DNA from: Synaphobranchus kaupii
Taxonomy: Eukaryota > Chordata > Actinopteri > Anguilliformes > Synaphobranchidae
Direction of reading: 5' to 3'
Assembly (NCBI GenBank): GCA_029718625.1
Contig: CM056376.1
Coordinates: forward strand, 91,582,895 to 91,646,894
DNA length: 64,000 nt
Under the pieces are notes generated by a model. The model was not told where the DNA came from and did no database searches. It worked only from the letters and a program-made list of their open reading frames with translations. Shown here in pieces: positions 22,601-32,302 of the stretch. Position 1 is the stretch's first letter, and each line of letters begins with the position of its first letter. The position numbers were made by a program, and so were the translations under genes.

Positions 22601-25182
22601 ACTGTGTCTGGTGGCAGGTGAATGCTGGCTAGCCTCCAAACGACACAAAGCTACCATGCTAGCTTATGTTCCAAACTATATTTTTACACAATGTGACATT
22701 AACACAAATCTTAAAATGCATAAAAACCCCCACACACTACGTGCAATAACATATTTGTACATTGGGAGTATGTTTGGCAAAGTTGTACAAATTACAGATC
22801 CTTTCCAAAAAATTTGAATATCATGGAAAAGTTTTTTTTTTTTCCATAATTCCATTCAAAAAGTGAAACTTTCATAGATTATAGATTCATTACACACAAA
22901 GTGAAATATTTCTAGCCTTTATTTGTTTCATTTTTCATAATTTTGGCTTACAGCTCCAGAAAACCCCCAAAACAGTATTTCAAGAAATTAGAATAGTGTG
23001 TTGAAAATCAGCATTTACTTCAGTTATTTCAGAGAAGTTTCACTTTTTGAATGGAATTATGGAAAAAAACTAAAACGTTTCCATGATATTCTAATTTTTT
23101 GGAAAGGATCTGTATATTTAAGCGGCTTATTTTGTTTGTTGATGCTGATGTTTTTTTTTTCTTCTGCTGGATGGTTGGGGGGGCCCCACTTGAAAGATTT
23201 TGTCCCGGGCCCTGGGATTCCTAATGGCAGCACTGCATACAGTACATCAAAAACAATTTTTTGCAATGGTCATCTCAGTCTCCGGACTTGAAACCCTCTG
23301 GTCTGAATTGAAGAGGGCAGTCCACAAGCACAAACCTAAGAATATCAAGGAGCTTGAAAATTTCTGCATGGACGAGTGGTCCAAGATTCCTCCAGAAGTG
23401 TTATCCAACCTTGTTGGACCTTACGGGAAGAGGCTCAGTACTGTTATCCACTCCAAGCGAGGCTTCACCAAATGTTAATCGTAGAGGTGCCAATAATTTT
23501 GAAATCTATGTTGTACTTCTCAATAAAAATTTTTGTGTTTGAAAAATTATTGTGTTAAAAAAGTATATATAAAAGTATACGGATCCCCCATATGTTTGAG
23601 CCCAAAATATGGCTCGCTCATTGTATGTTTTGTTCATTTTTGCTAATTTTCATGAAGGGTGCAAATAATTCTAGAGTTGAGTGTAAATTTACACACTAAT
23701 GTCTGGAGACTGAGTACAGTCATGACATTATGTAATGTGAATAAAATGTGACTAAAACATACTGTATGTTGCAAGTGCATTCACTACATTTTACAAGCTT
23801 TTGAAATTCTGAAAAAGCACAATATTACATGAGACCAAAAACTCAAAGATCTATATGAACATTTCAAGTGTCATCAAATTCAAACATGACCTAGTAAGGG
23901 GTCGCCAGACTGGCACATCCTGTTGGGGGGGGGGGGGGGGGACTGCTATATCTTTAAAAATACATCAGTAGCTGCGTTTTTTTTTGCTGTGTTTTTCACA
24001 ATTTGTGGGGGGATACAATAAATCATAATAATAATGCCAGGACTTAATATAATAATAATGTCCGCAATAATAATGTCAAGTAATTGTCAAGTAATTTTGT
24101 TTAGCAAGTATAGAATATAAAGGGTTATATTCCGAGAATAAAGGTTATTTTCCAACAAAGAACAATGCCTACTGGGACATTTGAATGTTTAGACAGAAGG
24201 GTGCATAGGTGGTGTCTTTTCAGATCTGAAATTTCAGTGCCATTGTACCATTGTAGAAGGATTAAACCAATGTGGGTGGTGTCTGGTGTCTGTACGCAAA
24301 GCCACACTGTAGTTTTTCCTTACATTCACTCTACACTCCACACTGTTTCCAGGGGGACCTGGTCAGCACCATTGGGGAGTCTGCCGCTGTGGGGGCCTCT
24401 GGGTCAGTACTGTGGGGGGCCAGCGTTGACTATGCTGACAAGGTAAAGTAAACTTGCATGTGCATGATGAAATTCGATAACACAATGCACACGCCACTGC
24501 ATACATAGCATGCATGCTCCCTTCCACTGCCAGCCTCTGCTGTTTCTTACTACAGGATTCTCACTCTCCTAAAAAGGGAACAACACCCTTAATCTTTGTC
24601 AAAATATTTCTGAGCCATTGTGTCAACCTGATGGTATGTCATGAATACAACGTAACAGAGGAAATGACAAAGTGGTGCAACTTTTGAATGCAGGAAATAG
24701 AGATGTACACTATAATACAGATGTATCTGTAGATCTATTTTCTTAAAGGAACAACCCCAGGTTGGTCTACAGGCATGTTTGTATTATGATCAGAGTTTCC
24801 TACCTTCATCGTAATATCATGGTGATCCCTGTCTCTCGCTCTCTAGAGTTCATGTGAAGCTCTGGCTAATTACCTAACATCCACCCTCAACCCTTACATT
24901 GTCAATGTGACGGTGGCAACAAAACTGTGCAGCCGCCTGCTCTGCCGGGGTAATGGCCGCTGCGTCCGTAAGAACTATAATTCAAACGACTACCTGCACC
25001 TGAACCCCCGAACCTTCACGATCACCAGGTACAACAGGAGATATATGGCCATAGGAAGGCCCACCGTCGCTGACCTGAGTGCCTTCGCCGAAAGGTTCAC
25101 CTGCCAGTGCTTCACTGGGCGGGAATGCTCTCCCAAACTGTACACCCAGTTTTCCAGGACCCCACGGTTCATTCGCTTGTAA
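19694..25182 (+). CDS. PH-20/SPAM1-like hyaluronidase, secreted form
   Basis: Intact GH56 hyaluronidase of about 455 residues. Exons: 19694-20635 (ends AAG|GTGAGT), 24353-24442 (90 nt) and 24847-25182 (stop TAA). The exon holding the start opens after an acceptor ending 19685, so a 5'UTR exon lies upstream. Two ATGs are possible; the second (19724) directly precedes a classical signal peptide (LLWPALTFYLLGTLSHA). Motifs: FIVVWNIPT, MLFYANRLGLYPH, VIDWEDWRPLWDRNW (D-x-E acid pair), LWGFYLFPNCYN, STALYPSVY (Tyr retained), STIGESAAVGASG, then NPYIVNVTVATKLCS and a Cys-rich region (RGNGRCVRKN, FTCQCFTGRECS). The protein stops soon after the Cys-rich region with no hydrophobic tail, so it is probably secreted, unlike neighbours 1 and 3. 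The terminal exon is duplicated downstream. Orthology to spam1 versus another fish PH-20-like paralogue is open. Confidence 0.9.
21105..21185 (+). repeat. Possible tRNA-derived SINE fragment
   Basis: TGGCTTTGGGG resembles an A box and GGTTTCGAGCCCC a B box, about 40 nt apart. Only the head is visible. Weak call. Confidence 0.3.
22793..23116. mobile_element. MITE nested in the Tc1 remnant
   Basis: Ends read ACAGATCCTTTCCAAAAAAT and its inverse AAAAGGATCTGT-like, flanked by TA. Inverted similarity continues inward (TTCCATAATTCCATTCAAAA and its complement). Probably a mariner-type MITE. Confidence 0.8.
23275..23478 (+). pseudogene. Tc1 transposase C-terminal fragment
   Basis: Encodes the end of a DDE transposase: WSELKRAVHKHKPKNIKELE, then EWSKIPPEVLSNLVGPYGKR, ending GFTKC-stop. 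The catalytic part upstream is absent, so it cannot be active. Confidence 0.8.
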
Positions 25183-26028
25183 CATGGCACTGCGTTTTAA
25201 AATGGGCAGACCTTTTAATTCATGCCATATTGATTTTCATTGATAGTGGGTACACTCAACTCTCAGACAAGTTGTCAAATGTTAAAAATCAGCACAGAAC
25301 TGGTTATTTCATTTTACTGATGTATAAATCAGTAAACTCTTTGTGTTGTATGCTTTTAACATATTTGCATTATTTAACCATTTCTTTACCTAGTCAAGAA
25401 CATTCTGCTATCAGTGAAGAACACAGGACAGGGAAACAGTGAGTGCTAGTTTAGCTTTTAACCTGGTACAGGCTTTTTCAACTTGTTCTAAATGCTGAAA
25501 AAAACAAACTTATGTTCTTCTCAAAGAGTAAGTACAAATCATTAAAACAAAGTATTATCACTTTGCAAGGCAAATCTATTGATCCTGTAACTACCTATAC
25601 ATACTTAGGTTTCTTACTTACAAGCAGCTCGCTTTTAACTAAGTATCACGTAGAAGGTCTGGTTAAGAAACTAAAGCTGAAATTGAGTTTTTACTTGCTC
25701 ACTCACCATTGCTCATTGTACTCGGTGGTTAGTTGGCCTGCTCTAACTGTGCGTTGACTTAGGCACTGGTATGTTTTTACTTATGAGGCAATCATAGGAA
25801 TTCTCCCTGGTTATCTCTCTTGTTAGTGACCCAGATTTATGGTACATACCAGTTACGGTCACATGATACTGTGATAAGGTTCCTACTGCCCGTACTGAGC
25901 TAGGTAAAAAGGCTTTTAAGTTCTCCACACCCTTTGTCTGGAATAGCTTACAGAGTGAGAATCAGGTTACAGGCCTGATCACACCTGGAGCATTTAAATC
26001 CATTCTGAAGAGCAGAGACTTGATGCTT
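24563..26028 (+). repeat. Tandem duplication unit 1 (includes the last hyaluronidase exon)
   Basis: About 1.47 kb running from intron 2 through exon 3 (24847-25182) into a LINE fragment. It repeats almost unchanged at about 26029-27511. The junction is visible where AGCAGAGACTTGATGCTTA runs straight into the CTCCTAAAAAGG start of unit 2. Confidence 0.9.
25440..26028 (+). mobile_element. LINE reverse transcriptase tail fragment (copy 1)
   Basis: Encodes the end of a non-LTR reverse transcriptase (NAEKNKLMFFSKSKYK, then DPVTTYTYLGFLL), degenerate further on. It is cut off at 26028 by the duplication junction. Confidence 0.65.
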
Positions 26029-27511
26029 ACTCTCCTAAAAAGGGAACAATACCCTTAATCTTTTTCAAAATATTTCTGAGCCATTGTATAAACCTCATGG
26101 TATGTCATGAATACAATGTAACAGAGGAAATTACAAAGTGGTGCAACTTTTTGCTGATATCTTGCCATGTTGAATGCAGGAAATAGAGATGTACAGTATA
26201 ATACAGATGTGTCTGTAGATCTATTTTCTTAAAGGAACAACCCCAGGTTGGTCTACAGGCATGTTTGTATTATGGTCAGAGTTTCCTACCTTCATCGTAA
26301 TATCATGTTGATCCCTGTCTCTCGCTCTCTAGAGTTCATGTGAAGCTCTGGCTAATTACCTAACATCCACCCTCAACCCTTACATTGTCAATGTGACGGT
26401 GGCAACAAAACTGTGCAGCCACTTGCTCTGCCGGGGTAATGGCCGCTGCGTCCGTAAGAACTATGATTCAAACGGCTACCTGCACCTGAACCCCCGAACC
26501 TTCACGATCACCAGGTACAACAGGAGATATATGGCCATAGGAAAGCCCACCGTCGCTGACCTGAGTGCCTTCGCCAAAAAGTTCACCTGCCAGTGTTTCA
26601 CTGGGCGGGAATGCTCTCCCAAACTGTACACCCAGTTTTCCAGGACCCCACGGTTCATTCGCTTGTAGCATGGCACTGCGTTTCAAAATGGGCAGACCTT
26701 TTAATTCATGCCATATTGATTTTCATTGATTGTGGGTACACTCAACTCTCAGACAAGTTGTCAAATGTTAAAAATCATCACAGAACTGGTTATTTCATGT
26801 TACTGATGTATAAATCAGTAAACTCTTTGTGTTGTATGCTTTTAACATATTTGCATTATTTAACCATTCCTTTACCTAGTCAAGAACATTCTGCTATCAG
26901 TGAAGAACACAGGACAGGGAAACAGTGAGTGCTAGTTTAGCTTTTAACCTGGTACAGGCTTTTTCAACTTATTCTAAATGCTGAAAAAAACAAACTTATG
27001 GTCTTCTCGAAGAGTAAGTACAAATCGTTAAAACAAAGTATTATCACTTTGCAAGGCAAATCTATTGATCCTGTAACTACCTATACGTACTTAGGTTTCT
27101 TACTTACAAGCAGCTCGCTTTTAACTAAGTATCACGTAGAAGGTCTGGTTAAGAAACTAAAGCTGAAATTGAGTTTTTACTTGCTCACTCACCATTGCTC
27201 ATTGTACTCGGTGGTTAGTTGGCCTGCTCTAACTCTGCGTTGACTTAGGCACTGGTATGTTTTTACTTATGAGGCAATCATAGGAATTCTCCCTGGTTAT
27301 CTCTCTTGTTAGTGACCCAGATTTATGGTACATACCAGTTACGGTCACATGATACTGTGATAAGGTTCCTACCGCCTGTACTGAGCTAGGTAAAAATGCT
27401 TTTAAGTTCTCCACACCCTTTGTCTGGAATAGCTTACAGAATGAGAATCAGGTTACAGGCCTGATCACACCTGGAGCGTTTAAATCCATTCTGAAGAGCA
27501 GAGACTTGACG
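26029..27511 (+). repeat. Tandem duplication unit 2
   Basis: Second copy, offset 1466 bp at its start and 1486 bp after a roughly 20-bp insertion near 26150. It retains the acceptor, the exon and the LINE fragment. After 27511 the LINE continues to its natural 3' end, absent from unit 1. Confidence 0.9.
26333..26668 (+). CDS. Duplicated terminal hyaluronidase exon (alternative last exon?)
   Basis: A second complete copy of exon 3 of the hyaluronidase beginning at 19694. It has the same acceptor tract (CTCGCTCTCTAG), the same phase, an unbroken 111-codon frame and stop TAG. It differs from 24847-25182 at nine positions, all transitions. Six change an amino acid (R/H, N/D, D/G, R/K, E/K, R/K), two are silent and one changes TAA to TAG. 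All cysteines are kept. It could be spliced to the 24353-24442 exon by skipping the first copy. No second barrel or 90-nt exon lies between the copies, so it is not a separate gene. Use is unproven. Confidence 0.75.
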   Translation, partial: SSCEALANYLTSTLNPYIVNVTVATKLCSHLLCRGNGRCVRKNYDSNGYLHLNPRTFTITRYNRRYMAIGKPTVADLSAFAKKFTCQCFTGRECSPKLYTQFSRTPRFIRL

Positions 27512-27677
27512 CTATTAGTCATTGTAATTGTTTTTGAACCATTATGTTTTATCTATATTGTATTATTGATTTTATGTAATTTATACTGTTTCGATCTGTA
27601 TGAGTGTGAAACAGGGCATTGCTGTAAAAGAGCATACATGCTCAGTCAACCTACCCTGTATAAATAAAGGTTAAATA
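26925..27677 (+). mobile_element. LINE 3' end (copy 2, L2-like)
   Basis: Same reverse transcriptase fragment as copy 1, continuing to a 3' end with the AATAAAGGTTAAATAAA tail typical of fish L2-type LINEs. This tail may also supply the poly(A) signal (about 27662) for the hyaluronidase transcript. Confidence 0.7.
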
Positions 27678-28796
27678 AAATAAAAAATGTACGTACATAT
27701 TCTGTGTCTGGAATTGTAAGTAAAAGTCATAGCCATGAATACAGTTGTGGGAAACGATTTAGAATAAATTAATACATTTGTGGATAAATGTGTACAGTGG
27801 TTCAATTTCATCCTCACTTTCTAAAGAATGAAAAATAGAGCCCTGTAGAGCCCTGTGTTTGCCCTAGTAGTATAAATCTCCAGGCAGGGTATTCTAGCAC
27901 TCTTCTATCCAGTAGATAATCAGATGTTAGAGGCGTGCCATGTAGGATGTAGTGGAGCATGGAATTACAAAACAGCACTTCCATATGCGCGTAGGCACAC
28001 AAGAGCAAATGAAAAGGTTTGTCTGGTAAATTTCCACGTTTGTGTAACTCACATTAATCAAAGAGAAAATGAGAACCATAAACACAAGTTCAGGCCTCCT
28101 GTCAGAGTAATTACTGAGGAATACTACCCCTCCAGATGCTACCCTGACAAACATATTGCTGACATTTATATTGGGCTGTGGAAAACTCGGTTCTTAATAT
28201 TCCTGTGTATCAGTGAATTTTTCAGTAACAAGGATAGCCTGAGGCTGACATGGGTGGCAGGATGCATCAAGGTACACTCAGCTCCTAAAAGTCTGAACGC
28301 TGACAAGTTTTCACATGTGCTGATGAAGAAACCTAAACTACACACAAATGAAAAGTTATTTTGGGACTAGTAACTTAAAGGCTTGAAGGAGATCAGAGAT
28401 GAAGTCCGCTCAAATGTCTTGACAAGCGCACAGAAAGATTAATCAAACCAAAAGATTTTCTTGCAGAGAGATTTTCCAGATCAGGTCAGTTAATGGCAAA
28501 CCCACAGCAAAAAAAGAAAAAAAAGAAGAGAACAGCACGTTCTCTTTTTTCAACAACTGGGTTGATTCTATCTTCAGTCTTTCCTGTTTAGTTTTCCTTT
28601 TCCTGAATTGTCTCTTTTACTCTCTTTCTCTGTCTTTACCTAATCTATAAATTTGAGTTGGTTTGGAAAATTAGAAGAATGTGCTTAAAAACTCAGCTTT
28701 GATTGAACACGTTCAAAAGTAAATAGACTACCATTATACTGTACGTGGTTGTTTTTAGTTCAGGGGAATTTTGATTATCATGGAACTTTCTGTCAT
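27678..28796. other. Intergenic, no gene seen
   Basis: The open frame spanning 27924-28370 (148 codons from a non-ATG start) shows no recognisable motif. Otherwise AT-rich DNA. Confidence 0.4.
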
Positions 28797-29110
28797 GCCT
28801 TTTGTTGAAGTTATCACTGTTTTTGCTTTTGAGAAAGTCAGTGCTCTTTTATTCTGGGGAGAAGCACAGTTCTTTTGAATAACGAGCCCTTAACCAAACT
28901 ACATTTTGGTTGAACATTTGTAAATAATGATGCAAATGTGTAAAGAAGCTAGCACAGACATCCCAGTTTGAGATAGATTGTGTCTGAATAAAATACTCCC
29001 CATGGTCAGATTCTCACAGAGCATGCAGTACCCATTTGATCTGCACCTACCTATCTTCAGGACTGTAAAGAAACTGTGAACTGTTGTTCCAAGGGGGGGT
29101 ACCCATAGGG
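28797..29110 (+). promoter_or_regulatory. Copy 1 of the duplicated upstream block (gene 3)
   Basis: GTTGAAGTTATCACTGTTTT to CAGACATCCCAGTTTGAG is shared with 34053-34230 and 40795-40968. After CAGTTTGAG, about 28973-29110 is unlike the other two copies. The TATA-like box and first exon seen at 34237-34300 are absent here, so this promoter may be altered or may use a different first exon. Confidence 0.55.
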
Positions 29111-29828
29111 GGTTTTTCAATATAAATTTAACCAGCTCCTATAGGCTGTATTTTTAAAGATTAAAACACAATTTATTCTCCTACTTAACCAGACCGGACC
29201 GAAGTTATTTTGAAACTGAATTGTGTACTGTAAATGCTATTGAGATTTCTAGAAATTAAAGAAATGGAAGTACTGGCTTTGGAAATATGTACTCTATATT
29301 TATGTAAACAGTTCACATTATGCATAGGGGACCATATATAATTGTGTGTGTTATGTTTTGGAAAAACAGTATTTAATAATACTGACAATTATTGCTTTTT
29401 ATTGCAGAAAATTGAATATTAAGTTACATTTATGTTTTTTTGGAATTTTACACAGTGGTATTGCAGAACTGGATGAGAAAATGATGTCACAGTGCATTTT
29501 TTAAAAGGTCCCTGCACATTTGTAGACAAATACTTCCAAGGGAAACAAACAAAAACAAACAGAATGCAGCAGTTGCAACCTTAATCCAATTTAACTCGAT
29601 AAAGAGCTATTATTGTCCGTCTTACGCTGAATGGAGGATTTTCATCAGTTTCATCATTTACTTGAGTACATTTTTCAGATTTATATGGATAGTTCTGACT
29701 GAATATTTTTCTATCAACCATAACTATATGACAGGTTTTATGTTTAACTTTTGTTTGACATAATGTATTAAATTATGAATTTGAATTTTGTTTCCTTCAA
29801 TGATAGATTTTATTTTTCTCTCATTAAG
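29111..29828 (+). other. 5' intronic/upstream DNA of gene 3
   Basis: AT-rich, collinear with the equivalent region before gene 4. It ends in the acceptor CTCATTAAG (29828) that opens the coding exon. Confidence 0.5.
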
Positions 29829-29853
29829 GTCAAGGCTTACAAACTATGTGAAA

Positions 29854-32119
29854 ATGTTGCGCATTAATGGACTGAGTTTAAGGGAATACCTAGTTTTCCT
29901 GGTGGTGCTCAACCTCTGTGGGTCACTGCCTAAGACTGCACCACCTCTGAAGCCCAATTTTCCCTTTACTTTCATGTGGAATGCTCCAACTGAGCTCTGT
30001 GAGAGCAGATTTGGGATCAGTCTGGACCTGACGTACATGCAGCTTGTGAGCAGCACCTTGAAGACAGCAACCAACCAAAGCATCACCATTTTCTACACGG
30101 ACAGATTTGGCATATTCCCCTACATGGATGAAGACACTGGAGAGGCTCACAGCGAGGGACTCCCTCAGCTCATAAATTTCAAAGAGCATGGTGAACTAGC
30201 TGAAGATGACATAATCTTCTACATCTCTGCTGACCAACCCGGCCTCGCGATCCTGGATTTTGAAGAGTGGAGACCACAGTGGGCACGAAACTGGGGCAGC
30301 AAGGACATCTACAGGCAGATATCAATTGAAATGATGATGCAGAAGCATCTCTCTATGTCTTATGATGAAGCAGAAGATGTTGCAAAAAGAGTGTTTGAGG
30401 CAGCAGCCAAAAGGTATTTTCTGAAATCCATAAAGCTGGGAAAAACACTGCGCCCAAAGCGCTTGTGGGGTTACTACCTATATCCAGACTGCTATAACTA
30501 TGATTACAACCAGAACATGAATGACTATTCAGGTCAATGCCCTGAGATTGAAAAGGAGAGAAATGATGAGTTACTCTGGCTTTGGCAGGAGTCCACAGCT
30601 CTGTATCCATCCATATACCTGGAGCTTGTACAGAAAAACACCCATCAAGCAGCTCTGTATGTCCGTCATCGTATCCAAGAGTCAATGAGAGTCTCTATGC
30701 TGCCAAATAAGAACTACTCAATACCCATCTATGCCTACATTCGTATTGTGTACAAAGACAGCGACAAAGACTACTTGTCTAAGGTGAGTGGACATTTAGA
30801 TTATTCTTTGTGTGAATTGATTAACATTGAAAAAGACATTTGCTATTCAAACAAAGAGGTAGACCACTTAATCTGGGTGAACACATACTCCCTGAGTCTT
30901 CAGCTGGGGCGGGAGGTTTTCTTAATGAATACTGTAGGGGGTGGTGAGACTTATGTACAATAATTCCTGCTGCATGCGTGGGGATGTTGTGTATCACATC
31001 GCTCCTAAATTTATTGTGAAATAGGTTGACTAGCAACACAGCCCAACTTAAATTTTTTTACATTTTTACTCAACATACCCTATATGCTGTCTAGAAGACT
31101 GTACTTTTAGGTAGGCTTATCACTGAGAGCTTTACCAATAGGACATTTACAATAAAACTACAACATTTCACAAAGGGTGATAAAGTACTCAGTTGATGTC
31201 ATCCTGCTATGTGCGTCTCTTCCCTCCGGTAAGGGAAGCACATCACTTGTGCTTTCCTTTCAGATAGTCTTGTAAAAGGGCGTTACGCAAAAGAATGTTT
31301 GCTGCTTAATCAGCACATAATTATCTTTCAGAAGCCAGCTGTTTTCATGGCAATAGATTAAAGTGTTTGGCCAGTATAATTATTTACTTCTGTATTGCTG
31401 TTTTTCATTATGCATATTCGGTGATGTTCTAGCTGGACCTGGTCAGCACTATCGGGGAGGCTGCTGCTTTAGGGGCTGCTGGTGTTGTGTCCTGGGGCGA
31501 TATGAAGGTCATGGAGAGCAGGGTATTTTAAAACTGTTAACTACTACATTTCTCCGGTATTCCAATTTGTTTCAACAAATGTCTATATCAAAGCTATAGC
31601 ATTTGTTGCACCTATTTGAAATAGCCTTTTGTTTATTATCATTATTATTATAACTACAATGTACCATCATTTGGGTTTTGCACGTACTACTGATCTCATA
31701 CTTTATCCAATTTGAAGGAGACCTGTTTTGCTGCTCGACGCTACTTGGAGAAAACGTTGAACCCTTACATCCTGAACGTCACTACGGCGGTGAGGCTGTG
31801 TAGCTCCGCCCTGTGTAATGATAGGGGGCGATGTGTACGGAAGAAGTGGGCTAGCAGAGATTACCTGCACCTCGACCCGTCCAGGTACTGGATCAAGTGG
31901 TCAAAAACCGGTGAACTGTCAGTGAAGGGCGATCTGTCTCAGGAAGACATTGACTGGTTCGAGGAGAGGTTTGACTGCCTGTGCTACACTGATGATCCCT
32001 GTTACTCACCTGTCACTTTAAACAAAGTATCCAACGTTCTCCATGATACAGGTGTTTACCTCTACCTGGAGAGAGTGCACCTTTTCTTGGCTTTAGCGTG
32101 TCTGTTTGCCTTGTCATAG
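29854..32119 (+). CDS. PH-20/SPAM1-like hyaluronidase, GPI-type (gene 3)
   Basis: Intact GH56 hyaluronidase of about 473 residues. Exons: 29854-30783 (AAG|GTGAGT), 31433-31522 (90 nt, donor GTATTT, weaker than the others) and 31718-32119 (stop TAG). The start at 29854 is chosen because the exon opens at 29829 and a signal peptide follows (YLVFLVVLNLCGSLP). Motifs: FTFMWNAPTELC, ITIFYTDRFGIFPY, AILDFEEWRPQWARNWGSKD (D-x-E kept, DFE instead of the usual DWE), LRPKRLWGYYLYPDCYNYDY, STALYPSIYLEL, LVSTIGEAAALGAAG, NPYILNVTTAVRLCSSALC, then Cys-rich GRCVRKKW and FDCLCYTDDPC. The end is hydrophobic (RVHLFLALACLFALS), as in GPI-anchored PH-20. In mammals PH-20 is a sperm-surface enzyme; that role here is only inference. 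It is duplicated as gene 4. Confidence 0.9.
30784..31432 (+). other. Intron 1 of gene 3
   Basis: 649 nt. The upstream frame stays open for another 60 codons past the donor by chance. It lacks the TTAA element present in the gene 4 intron. Confidence 0.8.
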
Positions 32120-32261
32120 CAAGCATAGATCACAATGCCTCTTTAATTTTACAGTAAATGAGCAGTGTTTAATCAACTTGGAGAGGGTACTTTTGATCTC
32201 TATTGGAATCATATGAACTCTCTTCGCTTGTATTACTGCAAGTATCTTTTCTAAAAACAAT

Positions 32262-32302
<41 letters not shown>

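Larger units (their letters stand above)
20669..23684 (+). mobile_element. Interrupted Tc1-like transposon
   Basis: The left end (20669 to about 20720) and right end (about 23635-23684) are inverted copies of a roughly 50-bp Tc1-type terminus, with TA outside. Before the right end, 23275-23478 encodes a Tc1 transposase C-terminus (LETLWSELKRAVHKH..., NLVGPYGKRLSTVI, stop 23476-23478). The front of the transposase is missing, and about 2.5 kb of other sequence lies between. Confidence 0.75.
20636..24352 (+). other. Intron 1 of the secreted hyaluronidase, filled with Tc1 debris
   Basis: 3.7-kb intron, donor GTGAGT and acceptor TTTCCAG. It holds an interrupted Tc1-like element (20669-23684), a nested MITE (22793-23116), a possible tRNA-derived fragment (21105-21185) and a poly-G run near 23925-23941. 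Confidence 0.75.

Noticed and set aside
25512..25757. Small host gene encoding a Lys/Leu-rich peptide
   Set aside because: The peptide matches a non-LTR reverse transcriptase end and occurs twice through the tandem duplication.
26333..26668. Independent fifth hyaluronidase gene
   Set aside because: Only the last exon is present. No barrel exon or 90-nt exon lies between the two copies.
27924..28370. 148-codon open frame
   Set aside because: No ATG at its first codon, no domain and no splice or promoter context.
30784..30963. 60-codon extension of the gene 3 barrel exon
   Set aside because: A consensus donor at 30784 and the matching 90-nt exon at 31433 show this is intron.
31363..31599. 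Separate small gene around gene 3 exon 2
   Set aside because: It overlaps the 90-nt exon in a different frame; the hyaluronidase frame is the conserved one.
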